Assembly (NCBI GenBank): GCA_021849615.1
Contig: JAJZSQ010000003.1
Location: forward strand, 1 to 64,000
Reading direction: 5' to 3'
Length of the DNA: 64,000 bases
From: Pseudomonadota bacterium
GTDB taxonomy: Bacteria; Pseudomonadota; Gammaproteobacteria; Steroidobacterales; Steroidobacteraceae
In this document: positions 8,772 through 17,769 of the stretch, one piece after another
How positions within the stretch are numbered: the stretch's first letter is position 1
Layout: each line of letters starts with the position of its first letter
Notes under the pieces: model-generated
The model's input: the letters and a program-made list of their open reading frames with translations, nothing else
Database searches by the model: none
What the model was told of the DNA's origin: nothing
Made by a program: the position numbers and the translations under genes

Positions 8772-10736
8772 TCATCCCAGCATCCGATCGACACTCAGTC
8801 GCTGCGCACCATTCGACGCATCTCCGGGCGGTGCCTGGGGCGCGATGCAGCTGATGACGGTGCCGCCCGTCTTTCCGGCCCGAATGGTCAGCAGTCCCCC
8901 GATGGCGCTCGAGCGGTAGCGCATGGCATTGGTCCCGAATCCCGATCCTTTCGCGCGGTCCCGGTCGATGCCGTGACCGTCATCTTCGATCTCCAGCTTC
9001 ACTGCGGTGGACCGCACCGTCAGGCGCACCGCGATGCGGTGCGCATCGGCGTGCTTCAGTGCATTCTGAATCGCTTCCTGTGCGATGCGGTACAGGTGTG
9101 TCCGGGCTTCGAGCGACAGCCGCAGTTCCGATTCAATGTGGGTACTGGCCTCGATGTGTGTGTCGCCCACGGCGCTCGATCGGGCGAGCTGTGCCAGCGC
9201 TGCGGCCAGATCGCCATTGGAACTCATCAGCGGCGAGAGCCCGTGAGCAATATTGCGCGCATTGTCGAGCGCCGAGCCGATCCGGTCCGAGAGCCGGCCG
9301 AGCTCGGGGAACATCGGCAAGCTATGTTCCTCGAACCTTGCAGCGAGTTCACTCGTCAAGATTGAGGCGACGGTGAGGTCCTGCGCCAGTCCGTCGTGAA
9401 GATCCTGCCCGAAGCGGCGCTGCTCATCGGAAATGGCGGTGACCAGGGCACTCTCGAGCGCCTTGCGTTCGGACACATCGAAGGCGAAGACGAGCCATGC
9501 GGCGCATCCGCCGTACTCCACGCTCTGCGCCCAGATCTCGACGAAGACCGTCGTGCCGTCCCGGGCCCGTTGGCGTAACTCCAAGGGCTGGACGACGTTC
9601 GCGGTCAGCATCGTCGCCAGCGTCAGTTCCTCGTGCGGCATCGCCAGGACCGAGATCGTGGATTGAAGCAGCTCGCCTCGAGCGTAGCCGTACTGGCGTT
9701 CAGCAGCGGAATTCACTGCCAGGAAGCGCAGTGTCTCCCGGTCGTGCACCCAGAGTGGCTGCGGGCAGGCGTCAAACAGCTGTTCGTAGCGCCGCTCCAG
9801 ACGCCGCTGCTCGGCGAGCAGCCAAGCGATGAGCAGCACCGGCACGGTGGTGGCTCCGATGTACGACCAGAGCATCACCAGTCCATCGATTTGATCCATC
9901 CGGCTCAGGATGCCGACGTCAAATGCCATTCCGCATACGGCCGTCGCGGTAAGCACGAGTCCGGCCGCGGCTGCGGGTACGAGCCCGAATCGCAGACACG
10001 TCGTCGCCACCAAAATGGTGCACGCGAGCAGGGCCGGGGCGCGCAGGAAGCGGTAGGCCGGAACCATGCCGGGCGCAAAGAGCATGACGGCGACGAGCGT
10101 GAGCAGCAGCACCAGGAGCAGACTGGCCGCGATCGGCTGCGCTCGCAGCGGCTGAAGGGCTTTCCATCGGGCGGCTACCAGCAGCGGGCCCAGGATCAAT
10201 GCGCCCATGAAGTCGTTCAGCCACCACCGGAGCCCGTCGATCAAGGTCCAGGCGGAGTGGTACATCGGGTCAATGGGGTACCACGCGGCGAACGTTCCAG
10301 CCCCCACCGCGGCGGGGATGAGCGTGCCGATCAGCGCCGCTGCCGCAAACAATGGGATGTCGCGTCCATGCTCGAAAGTGTCGTCAAAGTCGTAGCGTTG
10401 CAGGAGCCAGACAACGGTGAACACGCCCGCCGGCAGGCCCAGCTCGGCGATCATCGCCGGCGCGAGACTGCGGCCGTTGAGCAGGTCCACGAGCACGTTG
10501 GCTGCGTAGACGGGAACGTACTGCACGGGGCCCCAGCGGATCACCGCCGCCAGCGCGACCCCGCTGCCGAGCAGCCAGACCGCGACCCGGCCGCTCCAGC
10601 CCGGCGGTTGGATGCCGTGCGCGCAGATCGCGACGATGGCGACGAATACGATCAGGATGCGCGCGGCGATCCGAAGGGGGCCCGGCTCCCTCGGCGGACC
10701 CTTCGTGCCTGTCATCGCGGCATCGCTGCGCGGCAT
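8772..10736 (-). CDS. MASE1-like membrane sensor, PAS, HisKA_3 sensor histidine kinase
   Basis: Multi-TM N-terminus, PAS-like segment, RRFGQDLHDGLAQDLT H-box (HisKA_3), EAIQNALKHA N-box, DDGHGI and GFGTNAMRYR. Confidence 0.88.
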   Translation of the reverse strand: MPRSDAAMTGTKGPPREPGPLRIAARILIVFVAIVAICAHGIQPPGWSGRVAVWLLGSGVALAAVIRWGPVQYVPVYAANVLVDLLNGRSLAPAMIAELGLPAGVFTVVWLLQRYDFDDTFEHGRDIPLFAAAALIGTLIPAAVGAGTFAAWYPIDPMYHSAWTLIDGLRWWLNDFMGALILGPLLVAARWKALQPLRAQPIAASLLLVLLLTLVAVMLFAPGMVPAYRFLRAPALLACTILVATTCLRFGLVPAAAAGLVLTATAVCGMAFDVGILSRMDQIDGLVMLWSYIGATTVPVLLIAWLLAEQRRLERRYEQLFDACPQPLWVHDRETLRFLAVNSAAERQYGYARGELLQSTISVLAMPHEELTLATMLTANVVQPLELRQRARDGTTVFVEIWAQSVEYGGCAAWLVFAFDVSERKALESALVTAISDEQRRFGQDLHDGLAQDLTVASILTSELAARFEEHSLPMFPELGRLSDRIGSALDNARNIAHGLSPLMSSNGDLAAALAQLARSSAVGDTHIEASTHIESELRLSLEARTHLYRIAQEAIQNALKHADAHRIAVRLTVRSTAVKLEIEDDGHGIDRDRAKGSGFGTNAMRYRSSAIGGLLTIRAGKTGGTVISCIAPQAPPGDASNGAQRLSVDRMLG

Positions 10737-10922
10737 GGCTGTGATTGCGCCCGTGGCTCTGGACGGTGATCGGGGTGTTCAGCCGGCTGCTTCTGACTTG
10801 AAAATCATGGTATCACAGGGGCTCAGCCCCAAGATGCGAGGCCCTTCTCAGGGTGCCGACTCGTCCTCGCTGGCTCACAGCCGATGAGTCCTCAGCCCCC
10901 GCCGTGGGCCGCAGAGGTGAGT

Positions 10923-12044
10923 TCAGCCGAGCAGGCCGACGGTCGGACGGCCGAACAGATAGCCCTGCAGGAAGTCCGCACCCAGTCTCGTGACCATCTC
11001 GGCCTCGGCATGCGTCTCGATGCCTTCGACGATGAGTTGTGCCTGGGTTGCCTTGGCGACGCTGACCAGCAATTCGAAGAGTCGTTGTTTGCGCGTATCG
11101 GAATCGATGTCCCGTGCGATGGTCATGTCCACCTTGACGAACGCGGCACGAAGCTCGGCGAGGACCGACAGAGAGTTGTAGCCGGCGCCGAGGTCATCCA
11201 CCGCGATGCGAAAGCCGGCCTGGGTGAGGAATTCGACGGCATGGCGCCAGTTCATGATCTGCAGCACATCGGCCCGTTCGGTGATCTCGACGACGATGCG
11301 CGAGGCATGGGCGGCGAGCGGCTCGAGCCGGCGGCGCACCTGTTCGAGATCGTTCAGTTCCGCCGGGTGCGAGTTCATGAACAGCAGCGCGTCGGCCGGC
11401 ATGACCGTGAGGACTCGTTCGACGCACCCGGCGACCGCATCCGCGAGCCGCCCGATCATTCCGTGCGCTTCTGCGGCGGAAATCATCGCGAGCGGAGAGT
11501 CGAATCCCGGATGCCTGCTGCGCAGCAGCGCCTCGTAGCCGATCACGCTGTGATCGATCGCGCGTACCAGCGGCTGCAACGCGAGGGTGAACGCGCCAGA
11601 GAGCAGGCATTCCTCGAGTTGGCGGTGCTGCTGATCGAAGCCGTCGCGCAGCGAGCCGATGTAGACCTCGCGCAGCTTGGCGCGGCCCTCGAGAGCGCCC
11701 TCGAGGGCGCTGAGAATGTGCTGCCGGTCGAAGGGCTTGGGTATGACGCGGGCGATCTCGCCGCGGTTGACGGCATCCACCACGACCGGAAGGTCGAGCG
11801 TACCCGACATCAGGAGGCGGACACATTTCGGCTGGATCTCGCGCAGCCGGTTGAGCACGTCGAGCCCGTTGGGTGGCGGAATCTGATAATCGACGATCGC
11901 GGCGTCGTAATCCGCCCCGAGGGTGCGCGTCAGCGCCTCAGTGCCGTCCGCGGCCGTGTCCACTTCGTGACCCAGCCGCAGCAGAATCGAACTGAGGACC
12001 TCGCGCAGACCGGCGTCATCGTCGACCACGAGTATGCGCGGCAT
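10923..12044 (-). CDS. Response regulator with REC and EAL domains
   Basis: MPRILVVDDDAGLREVL, phosphoacceptor region AIVDYQ, IGYEALLRSRHP, VDDLGAGYNSL, IVEGIETHAEAEMVTRLGADFLQGYLFGRP. Confidence 0.92.
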   Translation of the reverse strand: MPRILVVDDDAGLREVLSSILLRLGHEVDTAADGTEALTRTLGADYDAAIVDYQIPPPNGLDVLNRLREIQPKCVRLLMSGTLDLPVVVDAVNRGEIARVIPKPFDRQHILSALEGALEGRAKLREVYIGSLRDGFDQQHRQLEECLLSGAFTLALQPLVRAIDHSVIGYEALLRSRHPGFDSPLAMISAAEAHGMIGRLADAVAGCVERVLTVMPADALLFMNSHPAELNDLEQVRRRLEPLAAHASRIVVEITERADVLQIMNWRHAVEFLTQAGFRIAVDDLGAGYNSLSVLAELRAAFVKVDMTIARDIDSDTRKQRLFELLVSVAKATQAQLIVEGIETHAEAEMVTRLGADFLQGYLFGRPTVGLLG

Positions 12045-12258
12045 GATGCGGCCCCCCTGAGGCGATCAGTGACGCTCATCATGCGCCGCGCCCGCGCGGG
12101 TGTACAGGCACAGCCCATCGGTTCGGCCTCGGGGGGCGCAGCGCTCGGTGCCGTCCGTGCGAGCCGGGAGCGCGGGCGGACCTCAAATCACTTCCGCCCC
12201 GGGGACTCGCGCTCGAGGAGGTGAGGCGAGCGGGGCCTGCGCGGCCGAACGGGCCGGC

Positions 12259-12474
12259 TCAGAGGCGTTTCAGAAGGCCCGCGGCCAGCAGGATGACACC
12301 GGCGCCGAGTACCGTTCCCCCGACCCAGCCGGGCAGGGTCCTTTCGTGGCGCACGCTCGCTTGCACACCCGCGAATTTGAAGACGCGCTGCTGCGAGGCG
12401 TAGTGCGGCGGCCGCAGGATCAGAAACAAGCCCCCGGCTGCGAGAATGAGTCCGGCAACGATCGATACTTTCAC
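12259..12474 (-). CDS. Small two-TM membrane protein
   Basis: MKVSIVAGLILAAGGLFLIL...LPGWVGGTVLGAGVILLAAGLLKRL. Confidence 0.65.
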   Translation of the reverse strand: MKVSIVAGLILAAGGLFLILRPPHYASQQRVFKFAGVQASVRHERTLPGWVGGTVLGAGVILLAAGLLKRL

Positions 12475-12626
12475 GTTTCTACACCGCTTGAGGTGGGCGT
12501 CGAGGGAATTCTAGCATTGATCCGAATTCGCCTGCGTGCGGCGGCTTCCGGTGATGAACGGCTCGGAGAACCCGCACCGGGTGCGCTCAGATGTCCGCAC
12601 GGCACCACCGACGCTCTGCGGAGACA

Positions 12627-13766
12627 CTAGTTGACGACGTCGGTCTGCGCGGGTGCGGCATCACCGGCCTTGATCGCATAGGGCAGTACGTCATCGACGA
12701 GGTGTACCAGGAAGTGGCCGGGCTGTTCTTCGAAGATCATATGGGAAGAGTGGGCGAAGATGACGAGCCGTTTCGATGGGGCATGCAACCGCTTGAACCA
12801 CTGCACAGTGAGCGACGCGGGAGTCGTTTCATCATGGGCGCCGACGAATTCGATGATCGGACAGGCAAAGTCGGTCACGTGGTCGAAGTTGACCTTCAGC
12901 AGCGGACCGAGCAGGTGGTGCAACGAGTAGAGGCTGCCGGCGTCGATGGCCTTCAAGTCACGGCTCGAGTATTCGGGGGACAGCCGCCAGGTGCGCGAAT
13001 CCCACTCGAAGTTGCGACGTCGGAACGTGAGTCCGCCGTAGTACATCTCCCAGCGGCTGCGTACCGAGACTCGCTTCAGCGTCAGGGCAGGGCCGGGATA
13101 GGGTGCGATCGCTTCGAGCTGATGGATCGCCTTGAGGTTGTGATGCGTTTCGGCCTCGCGTAGCGCAAAGTCGTAACCGAGCCGCTCGCCGCGGCGCATG
13201 TTGACGATTTGACCCACGCCGATATAGGCGTAGAACCAGTTCGGATGACGCTCGGCCAGTTCGACTCCGAGCACAGTGCCCCAGGAATGCCCCAGCAGAA
13301 AGATCTTTCGCTTGTGGAAACGCGTGCGCAGATAGCGTACGAGCTGAGCGGCATCGTGGGTCATGCCGGCGATGGTCATGCCCGGTGACTGAGCGGCGCG
13401 CGTATTGGCCGCGAAGGTCTTGCCGGTGCCGCGCTGGTCCCATTCCACCACGGTGAAATAGTCCTCCCAGGGACGCTGGAAGGTCCAGGCCGCCGGCATT
13501 TCCGGAGAACCAGGTCCGCCGTGCAGCACCAGCAGAATCGGATTGCGCAGATCGGTTCCGCGGATCGAAATCCATTGCCGAATCCCGTCGATCGGCACGT
13601 ACAGCTGCTGCTCGATCCCGTGCGGCGAGACGATGTCGTTGCGGGCGGAAATGATCGCCTTGACCTCGGCGAGTGGAATCTGACGGGTCGCGGCCTGCGC
13701 GGTGATCGAGAGTGCGGCGCACACGGCGGTTGACGTGAACACGCGGGTCCATCGGCTGTACGGCAT
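12627..13766 (-). CDS. Secreted alpha/beta hydrolase, proline iminopeptidase-like
   Basis: Signal peptide from ATG 13766; LVLHGGPGSPEM, VVEWDQRGTGKT, LLGHSWGTVLGVELAE. Confidence 0.88.
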   Translation of the reverse strand: MPYSRWTRVFTSTAVCAALSITAQAATRQIPLAEVKAIISARNDIVSPHGIEQQLYVPIDGIRQWISIRGTDLRNPILLVLHGGPGSPEMPAAWTFQRPWEDYFTVVEWDQRGTGKTFAANTRAAQSPGMTIAGMTHDAAQLVRYLRTRFHKRKIFLLGHSWGTVLGVELAERHPNWFYAYIGVGQIVNMRRGERLGYDFALREAETHHNLKAIHQLEAIAPYPGPALTLKRVSVRSRWEMYYGGLTFRRRNFEWDSRTWRLSPEYSSRDLKAIDAGSLYSLHHLLGPLLKVNFDHVTDFACPIIEFVGAHDETTPASLTVQWFKRLHAPSKRLVIFAHSSHMIFEEQPGHFLVHLVDDVLPYAIKAGDAAPAQTDVVN

Positions 13767-14072
13767 GCTGCTCCCCTGGTGAATCGAGCGTTGTGAAGGT
13801 CTGGCTGCTGTAGCGTTCAGCGTCTCTCTGCCGTTCAGAACACGGCCACGCCTCACGAGTTGCATGCCGTGAGCAGGGGGCGCCGAATGTGACCCCGGCC
13901 TGACTCCAGGGTGGTGGTTCTCGTCGTCCGTGCGCGGGGAATCCGCCTCAGGAGACCGCCATCCGGAAGGTGATTCGGTCCCGACACATGTCTCGCCGCC
14001 GCAGCGGCCGGACGGCTGGGTCGTGCGGGACGCCTGCCAATTATTTCAGGCACTTGGCGGTCTGTCTCTTCG

Positions 14073-14088
14073 TGGCACGGGGGTTGCT
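14073..14088 (+). promoter_or_regulatory. Sigma-54 (-24/-12) promoter
   Basis: TGGCACG-GGGG-TTGCT, exact match to the TGGCACG-N4-TTGC(A/T) consensus; GG and GC dinucleotides 12 nt apart; ATG of the Gly-rich gene lies at 14184. Confidence 0.85.
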
Positions 14089-14183
14089 TGAAGAGCGCTG
14101 CAGCCAGGAACCGACTGTGTGCAGTGGTGAGCGGCGGCGCAATGCATCGCGAAGTCAAACCATCCATGTGCGGAGAACCCTCA

Positions 14184-15374
14184 ATGAAGACGAATAAACT
14201 GATTGCCATGGCCATCGCCGTGGCGCTGGCGTCGGCCTCTGGGCTGGCGATGGCGAGTAACGGAGGTGGAGGAGGCGGTCCTCCATCGAAGTCCGTCACG
14301 AAGAACAGCACGGCAACGCAGGGCGGCAACGGCAGCCCGCAAGCGAACCTCGGTTCGTCGGCGAACGTCAGCAGTTATGACCCGACGACGACGACGAATA
14401 TGAACGTGACGAAGACCGTCACCAACGATACGTGGAACACGACAGTTGCGGCGACGTCGAATCTGAACGCGACGGTGTCCGGAAATACGGTTGCCGGCGT
14501 CGGCAATACCGCCTGGAATACCGGCAATGCCAACGGTGCCAGCGGAGCCGCGGGCGGTCGCGGTGGCGCCGGATATGGCGGCCCGAGTGGTGGATCCTCG
14601 GCGAGTATGTCCACCGCCGGAGGCAACGGAGCGAAGGGCGCCGTCGGGGCGCAGGGCGGTTCGGTGACCGCTGGCGACACCACCAACGGAAGCGCCAGCA
14701 ACGGCAGCGCGCATGCCGGTGAAGGTGGAAACGGCGGGGACGTTGGTTTCACCAAGACCGGAGCCGGAGGCGGAGGCGCCGGGATGGGCGGACCGGCGAC
14801 GGGCGGACTCAGTGCCGCAACGAACAATGGCTCGAGCGGCAGCGGATCGGGACGGCCGGGACCCTACAGCAGCTATCCGGGTGGCTCGAGTGCTCAGCCG
14901 AATAACGCGAGCAGCGGCAACGGCGGGGATGCCTCGGCCGGCAGTGGCACCGGTGGCGGCGCGGCCAACACGGTGGCGAGCACGAATACGGCCGGACAAG
15001 GCGGGTCAGGCGGCTCTGCCGCCAATGGCTACGCGGCGAATGGCAGTGCGACGGCATCGCTCGGCAATGCCGGCAGCGGCGGCAGCGGTGGCAACGGCGG
15101 CAGCGGCGGATCCGGTACCGGAGGCACGCAGGCGACGACGACCGGAACCGGTGGCGTCGGCAACGGAGCGGTCGGGGGAGCGGGTGGCGCAGGGGGCATG
15201 GGCGGAAACAATACCGTGACCGCCGGGACATTCGATATGTCCAACAACATCAGCAGCGCCTTCACCAATGGGGCGGGCATCACGGTGGCGAGCCAGAACA
15301 GCGGCATGTCGTCGCTGATTCAGCAGAGCGTCAACGTGCAGGCCAACCTGTCGCTTTCGGCGACCGGTCATTAG
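14184..15374 (+). CDS. Gly/Asn/Ser-rich secreted protein, putative surface fibre (amyloid-like) subunit
   Basis: Signal peptide MKTNKLIAMAIAVALASASGLAMA; low-complexity GGNGGSGGSG body; C-terminal module ISSAFTNGAGITVASQNSGMSSLIQQSVNVQANLSL. The track start at 14088 falls inside the sigma-54 promoter. Confidence 0.8.
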   Translation: MKTNKLIAMAIAVALASASGLAMASNGGGGGGPPSKSVTKNSTATQGGNGSPQANLGSSANVSSYDPTTTTNMNVTKTVTNDTWNTTVAATSNLNATVSGNTVAGVGNTAWNTGNANGASGAAGGRGGAGYGGPSGGSSASMSTAGGNGAKGAVGAQGGSVTAGDTTNGSASNGSAHAGEGGNGGDVGFTKTGAGGGGAGMGGPATGGLSAATNNGSSGSGSGRPGPYSSYPGGSSAQPNNASSGNGGDASAGSGTGGGAANTVASTNTAGQGGSGGSAANGYAANGSATASLGNAGSGGSGGNGGSGGSGTGGTQATTTGTGGVGNGAVGGAGGAGGMGGNNTVTAGTFDMSNNISSAFTNGAGITVASQNSGMSSLIQQSVNVQANLSLSATGH

Positions 15375-15381
15375 CACCGGG

Positions 15382-15425
15382 GAGCGTTCCGGAGCGCGCG
15401 CCTCGGGCGCGCGCTCCGGCCGCTC
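15382..15425 (+). terminator. Very strong hairpin between first and second genes of the fibre operon (attenuator or processing element)
   Basis: CCGGAGCGCGCGC (15389-15401), loop CTCGG, GCGCGCGCTCCGG (15407-15419): 13 perfect bp, plus outer GAGCG/CGCTC arms. Confidence 0.65.
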
Positions 15426-15440
15426 TTTGCGGAGGTTGCC

Positions 15441-15938
15441 ATGAATCACCCCATAGTACCGATCATCATGCTGGCGTCCCTGGGCGCTCTCGGGTGTGCT
15501 GCCGCGCGGGGTGAGACGCCGAAGCCGCCCCCCGTTCCGGCGCCGAAGGTCCAGGCCCGTTCGGCCGTTCAAGGGACTGCACGGCAGACCTCGCCCGTGC
15601 GGACCGCTGCTGCGGTGCGCCCGTCAAAGACGCCAGCGCACGCAAAGCCGGATGCGAAATCCCCTTCGGACTCGGCGGCCCTGCTGAGCGCGGCGGTGAT
15701 CGGGGATGCCCTCCTCGCCAAGGAGCGCGGTGGCACCGATACCCAGCTGAGTCAGAACAATTCCAACGGTGCGGTCAGCGGAAACGTGGCCTCGCAGCTG
15801 ACCACCGGGTCGAACTCGATCAGCAGCAGCGCGTTCTCGAACTCCTCGGGCATTCCGATCGTCATCCAGAATTCCGGCAACAACGTGTTGATTCAGAACT
15901 CGACGATCCTGAACCTGCAGCTGACCGGCCAGAAGTAA
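15441..15938 (+). CDS. Secreted protein sharing C-terminal module with upstream Gly-rich protein; putative minor subunit or nucleator
   Basis: N-terminal signal; C-terminus NSISSSAFSNSSGIPIVIQNSGNNVLIQNSTILNLQLTGQK aligns with the upstream protein's C-terminus. Confidence 0.75.
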   Translation: MNHPIVPIIMLASLGALGCAAARGETPKPPPVPAPKVQARSAVQGTARQTSPVRTAAAVRPSKTPAHAKPDAKSPSDSAALLSAAVIGDALLAKERGGTDTQLSQNNSNGAVSGNVASQLTTGSNSISSSAFSNSSGIPIVIQNSGNNVLIQNSTILNLQLTGQK

Positions 15939-15948
15939 AGGCGCTGTC

Positions 15949-16650
15949 GTGAAAAGGGTTCAGGGGGCGACGCTCCCGATGGCGCTCGGGCTGCTGGCGG
16001 TAAGCGCCGCGCACGCCGAAGGCATGATCCAGGTGAGTGCCGGGGAGTCGTATTCGGTGCCCGTGCACACGTTGCAGCAGATGCGTTATGAATGGGCATT
16101 CCGCCGCACGGTGCATCAGCGATACGACTTCAGTTGTGGTTCGGCGGCGCTCGCGACGCTACTGACCTACCAATACGGGCGCCCGACTACCGAGACCGCC
16201 GTGTTCCGCTCGATGTACGCGGTGGGCAATCAGGCGCAGATCCGTGTCGAGGGCTTCTCGCTGCTCGATATGAAGCGTTATCTGCAGAGTCTGGGCTACG
16301 TGGCTGACGGGGTGCGGGTCCCTCTGAGCACGCTGATCAGGATCGGCATCCCGGCGATCGCCCTGATCACCGATCACGGCTACCGGCACTTCGTCGTCGT
16401 CAAGGGCGCCAGTGCCTATCGGGTGGTGCTCGGGGATCCGGCGCTTGGCCGCCGGGTCATGTCCCGCAAGGCGTTCGCGCGCGTGCGGGTGGGCAATCTG
16501 TTCTTCGTGATCCGCAACGATCTGAATATCGCCCGGTTCAATCTGCCGGCCGACTGGAGATCGGCGACGCCGCCGCCGCTGTTCCTCGGCGTGGATCGGC
16601 ATTCACTGGCCCTTGAATTCCTTGAAATTCCAAACGGGAATCGCTTCTGA
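15949..16650 (+). CDS. C39-family (FapD-like) secreted cysteine peptidase
   Basis: GTG start; signal peptide; YDFSCGSAALATLLTYQYGRP with catalytic Cys, GFSLLDMKRYLQSLGYVADG, GYRHFVVVKG His, GDPALG Asp. Confidence 0.88.
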   Translation: MKRVQGATLPMALGLLAVSAAHAEGMIQVSAGESYSVPVHTLQQMRYEWAFRRTVHQRYDFSCGSAALATLLTYQYGRPTTETAVFRSMYAVGNQAQIRVEGFSLLDMKRYLQSLGYVADGVRVPLSTLIRIGIPAIALITDHGYRHFVVVKGASAYRVVLGDPALGRRVMSRKAFARVRVGNLFFVIRNDLNIARFNLPADWRSATPPPLFLGVDRHSLALEFLEIPNGNRF

Positions 16651-16666
16651 GCGAGTGGAGGCCCGT

Positions 16667-17755
16667 ATGCGCATTCTCAAACCGTTGATCCTGGGGCTGT
16701 GCGTCGGCTCCAGTGCGGCTGCGGTGGCCTCGCCGGTGAGCATTCTGGCCGCGGAACGGGCCGAAGCTTCCTGGGTCGTCGTGCCGGATGCGGAGCTCGC
16801 CCGGCTGCACGGCGGCTTCGACTTTGGTCAAGGCAACCTGGTTGCGTATTTCGCCATCGCACGCACCGTGGAGGTGAACGGCCAGGTGGTGGCCCAGATG
16901 CAGCTGGTGATCTCCAATCTCGGCAATCTCGCCTCCGGTGGCCAGCCGCAGATTTCCGTTACCGGTCCGCTTGCCCAGCTGATCCAGGTGCTCAATTCGG
17001 GACAGGGAGCATCGGCGAGCGGTGCGGCGGGAGTGCCGGTTGACGCCGCCCTGCCGCTCCTCGCCTCGCCGGCGGGAGCCACTCCGGTCGCAAGCTCGGT
17101 TGTCGCTGCCTCGAGTTCCCCGGGCGTGACGAGCGGCTCGGTGAGCTCTCCTGACGTGCAGAGCGGATCGACGGCCCAATTCGGTGGTGCGCTCTCCAGT
17201 GCCGTTGCGGCGGCCAATGGTGCACTGACCGGGGGAGGCGGCGGAACGGCGCCGGCAACCGCTGCGCCCGCCGCCGGAGCCGTCGGTGCGCGCACCGCGC
17301 CGTTGCCGGCCCAGGTGAGTCCGACGGTCCAGGCCGGCCCCGTGGCCTCTGCGAGTCCGCCAGCCTCGGTAGCGCCGGCAACCACTGCGCCCGCCCCCGG
17401 ACCGGCCGGCGCGCGGACTGCGCCGCTGCCGGCGCAGGTGAGTCCGACGGTCCAGGCCGGTCCCGTGGCCTCTGCGAGTCTGCCAGCCCCGGTAGCGCCA
17501 GCCCCAGCCGCGGTGGCGACCGCATCGCCGCCGGTGACGAGTGCGCCCGGCCCCGGCGGGGTGGTGCCCGTCATCGTGATCAGCAATCTCCCGAACGCAA
17601 CCGCCATCACGACGGCGGTGCAGAACGACGTGCAGGCAACCACCGTCCAGACTCAGACCACCATCACCGCGACGCTGGGCAGCCTGCCTGTGGTCAATGC
17701 GATGTCGCTGGCGGCTGCGATCCAGTCGCAGGTGGCCGCCTCGATCGGACACTGA
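16667..17755 (+). CDS. Secreted FapE-like protein with Ala/Pro-rich tandem repeats
   Basis: Signal peptide MRILKPLILGLCVGSSAAAVA; AELARLHGGFDFGQGNLVAYFAIARTVEVNGQVVAQMQLVISNL; C-terminal Gln/Thr-rich NDVQATTVQTQTTITATL; position after the C39 peptidase. Confidence 0.65.
   Translation: MRILKPLILGLCVGSSAAAVASPVSILAAERAEASWVVVPDAELARLHGGFDFGQGNLVAYFAIARTVEVNGQVVAQMQLVISNLGNLASGGQPQISVTGPLAQLIQVLNSGQGASASGAAGVPVDAALPLLASPAGATPVASSVVAASSSPGVTSGSVSSPDVQSGSTAQFGGALSSAVAAANGALTGGGGGTAPATAAPAAGAVGARTAPLPAQVSPTVQAGPVASASPPASVAPATTAPAPGPAGARTAPLPAQVSPTVQAGPVASASLPAPVAPAPAAVATASPPVTSAPGPGGVVPVIVISNLPNATAITTAVQNDVQATTVQTQTTITATLGSLPVVNAMSLAAAIQSQVAASIGH
17264..17509 (+). repeat. Two tandem 123-bp (41-aa) repeats inside the FapE-like gene
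   Basis: APAAGAVGARTAPLPAQVSPTVQAGPVASASPPASVAPATT followed by APAPGPAGARTAPLPAQVSPTVQAGPVASASLPAPVAPAPA; GTGAGTCCGACGGTCCAGGCCGG at 17315 and 17438. Confidence 0.88.
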
Positions 17756-17769
17756 TGCGTCGCGCCCCC

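Noticed and set aside
15040-15120. Possible CRISPR or DNA-level tandem repeat in the Gly-rich gene
   Set aside because: GGC/AGC-type codon repetition encodes low-complexity Gly/Ser/Asn; no uniform repeat-spacer structure.
14181-15231. Several overlapping antisense or out-of-frame ORFs over the Gly-rich gene
   Set aside because: Consequence of GGN-repeat DNA remaining open in many frames; only the 14184 frame has a signal peptide and a promoter.
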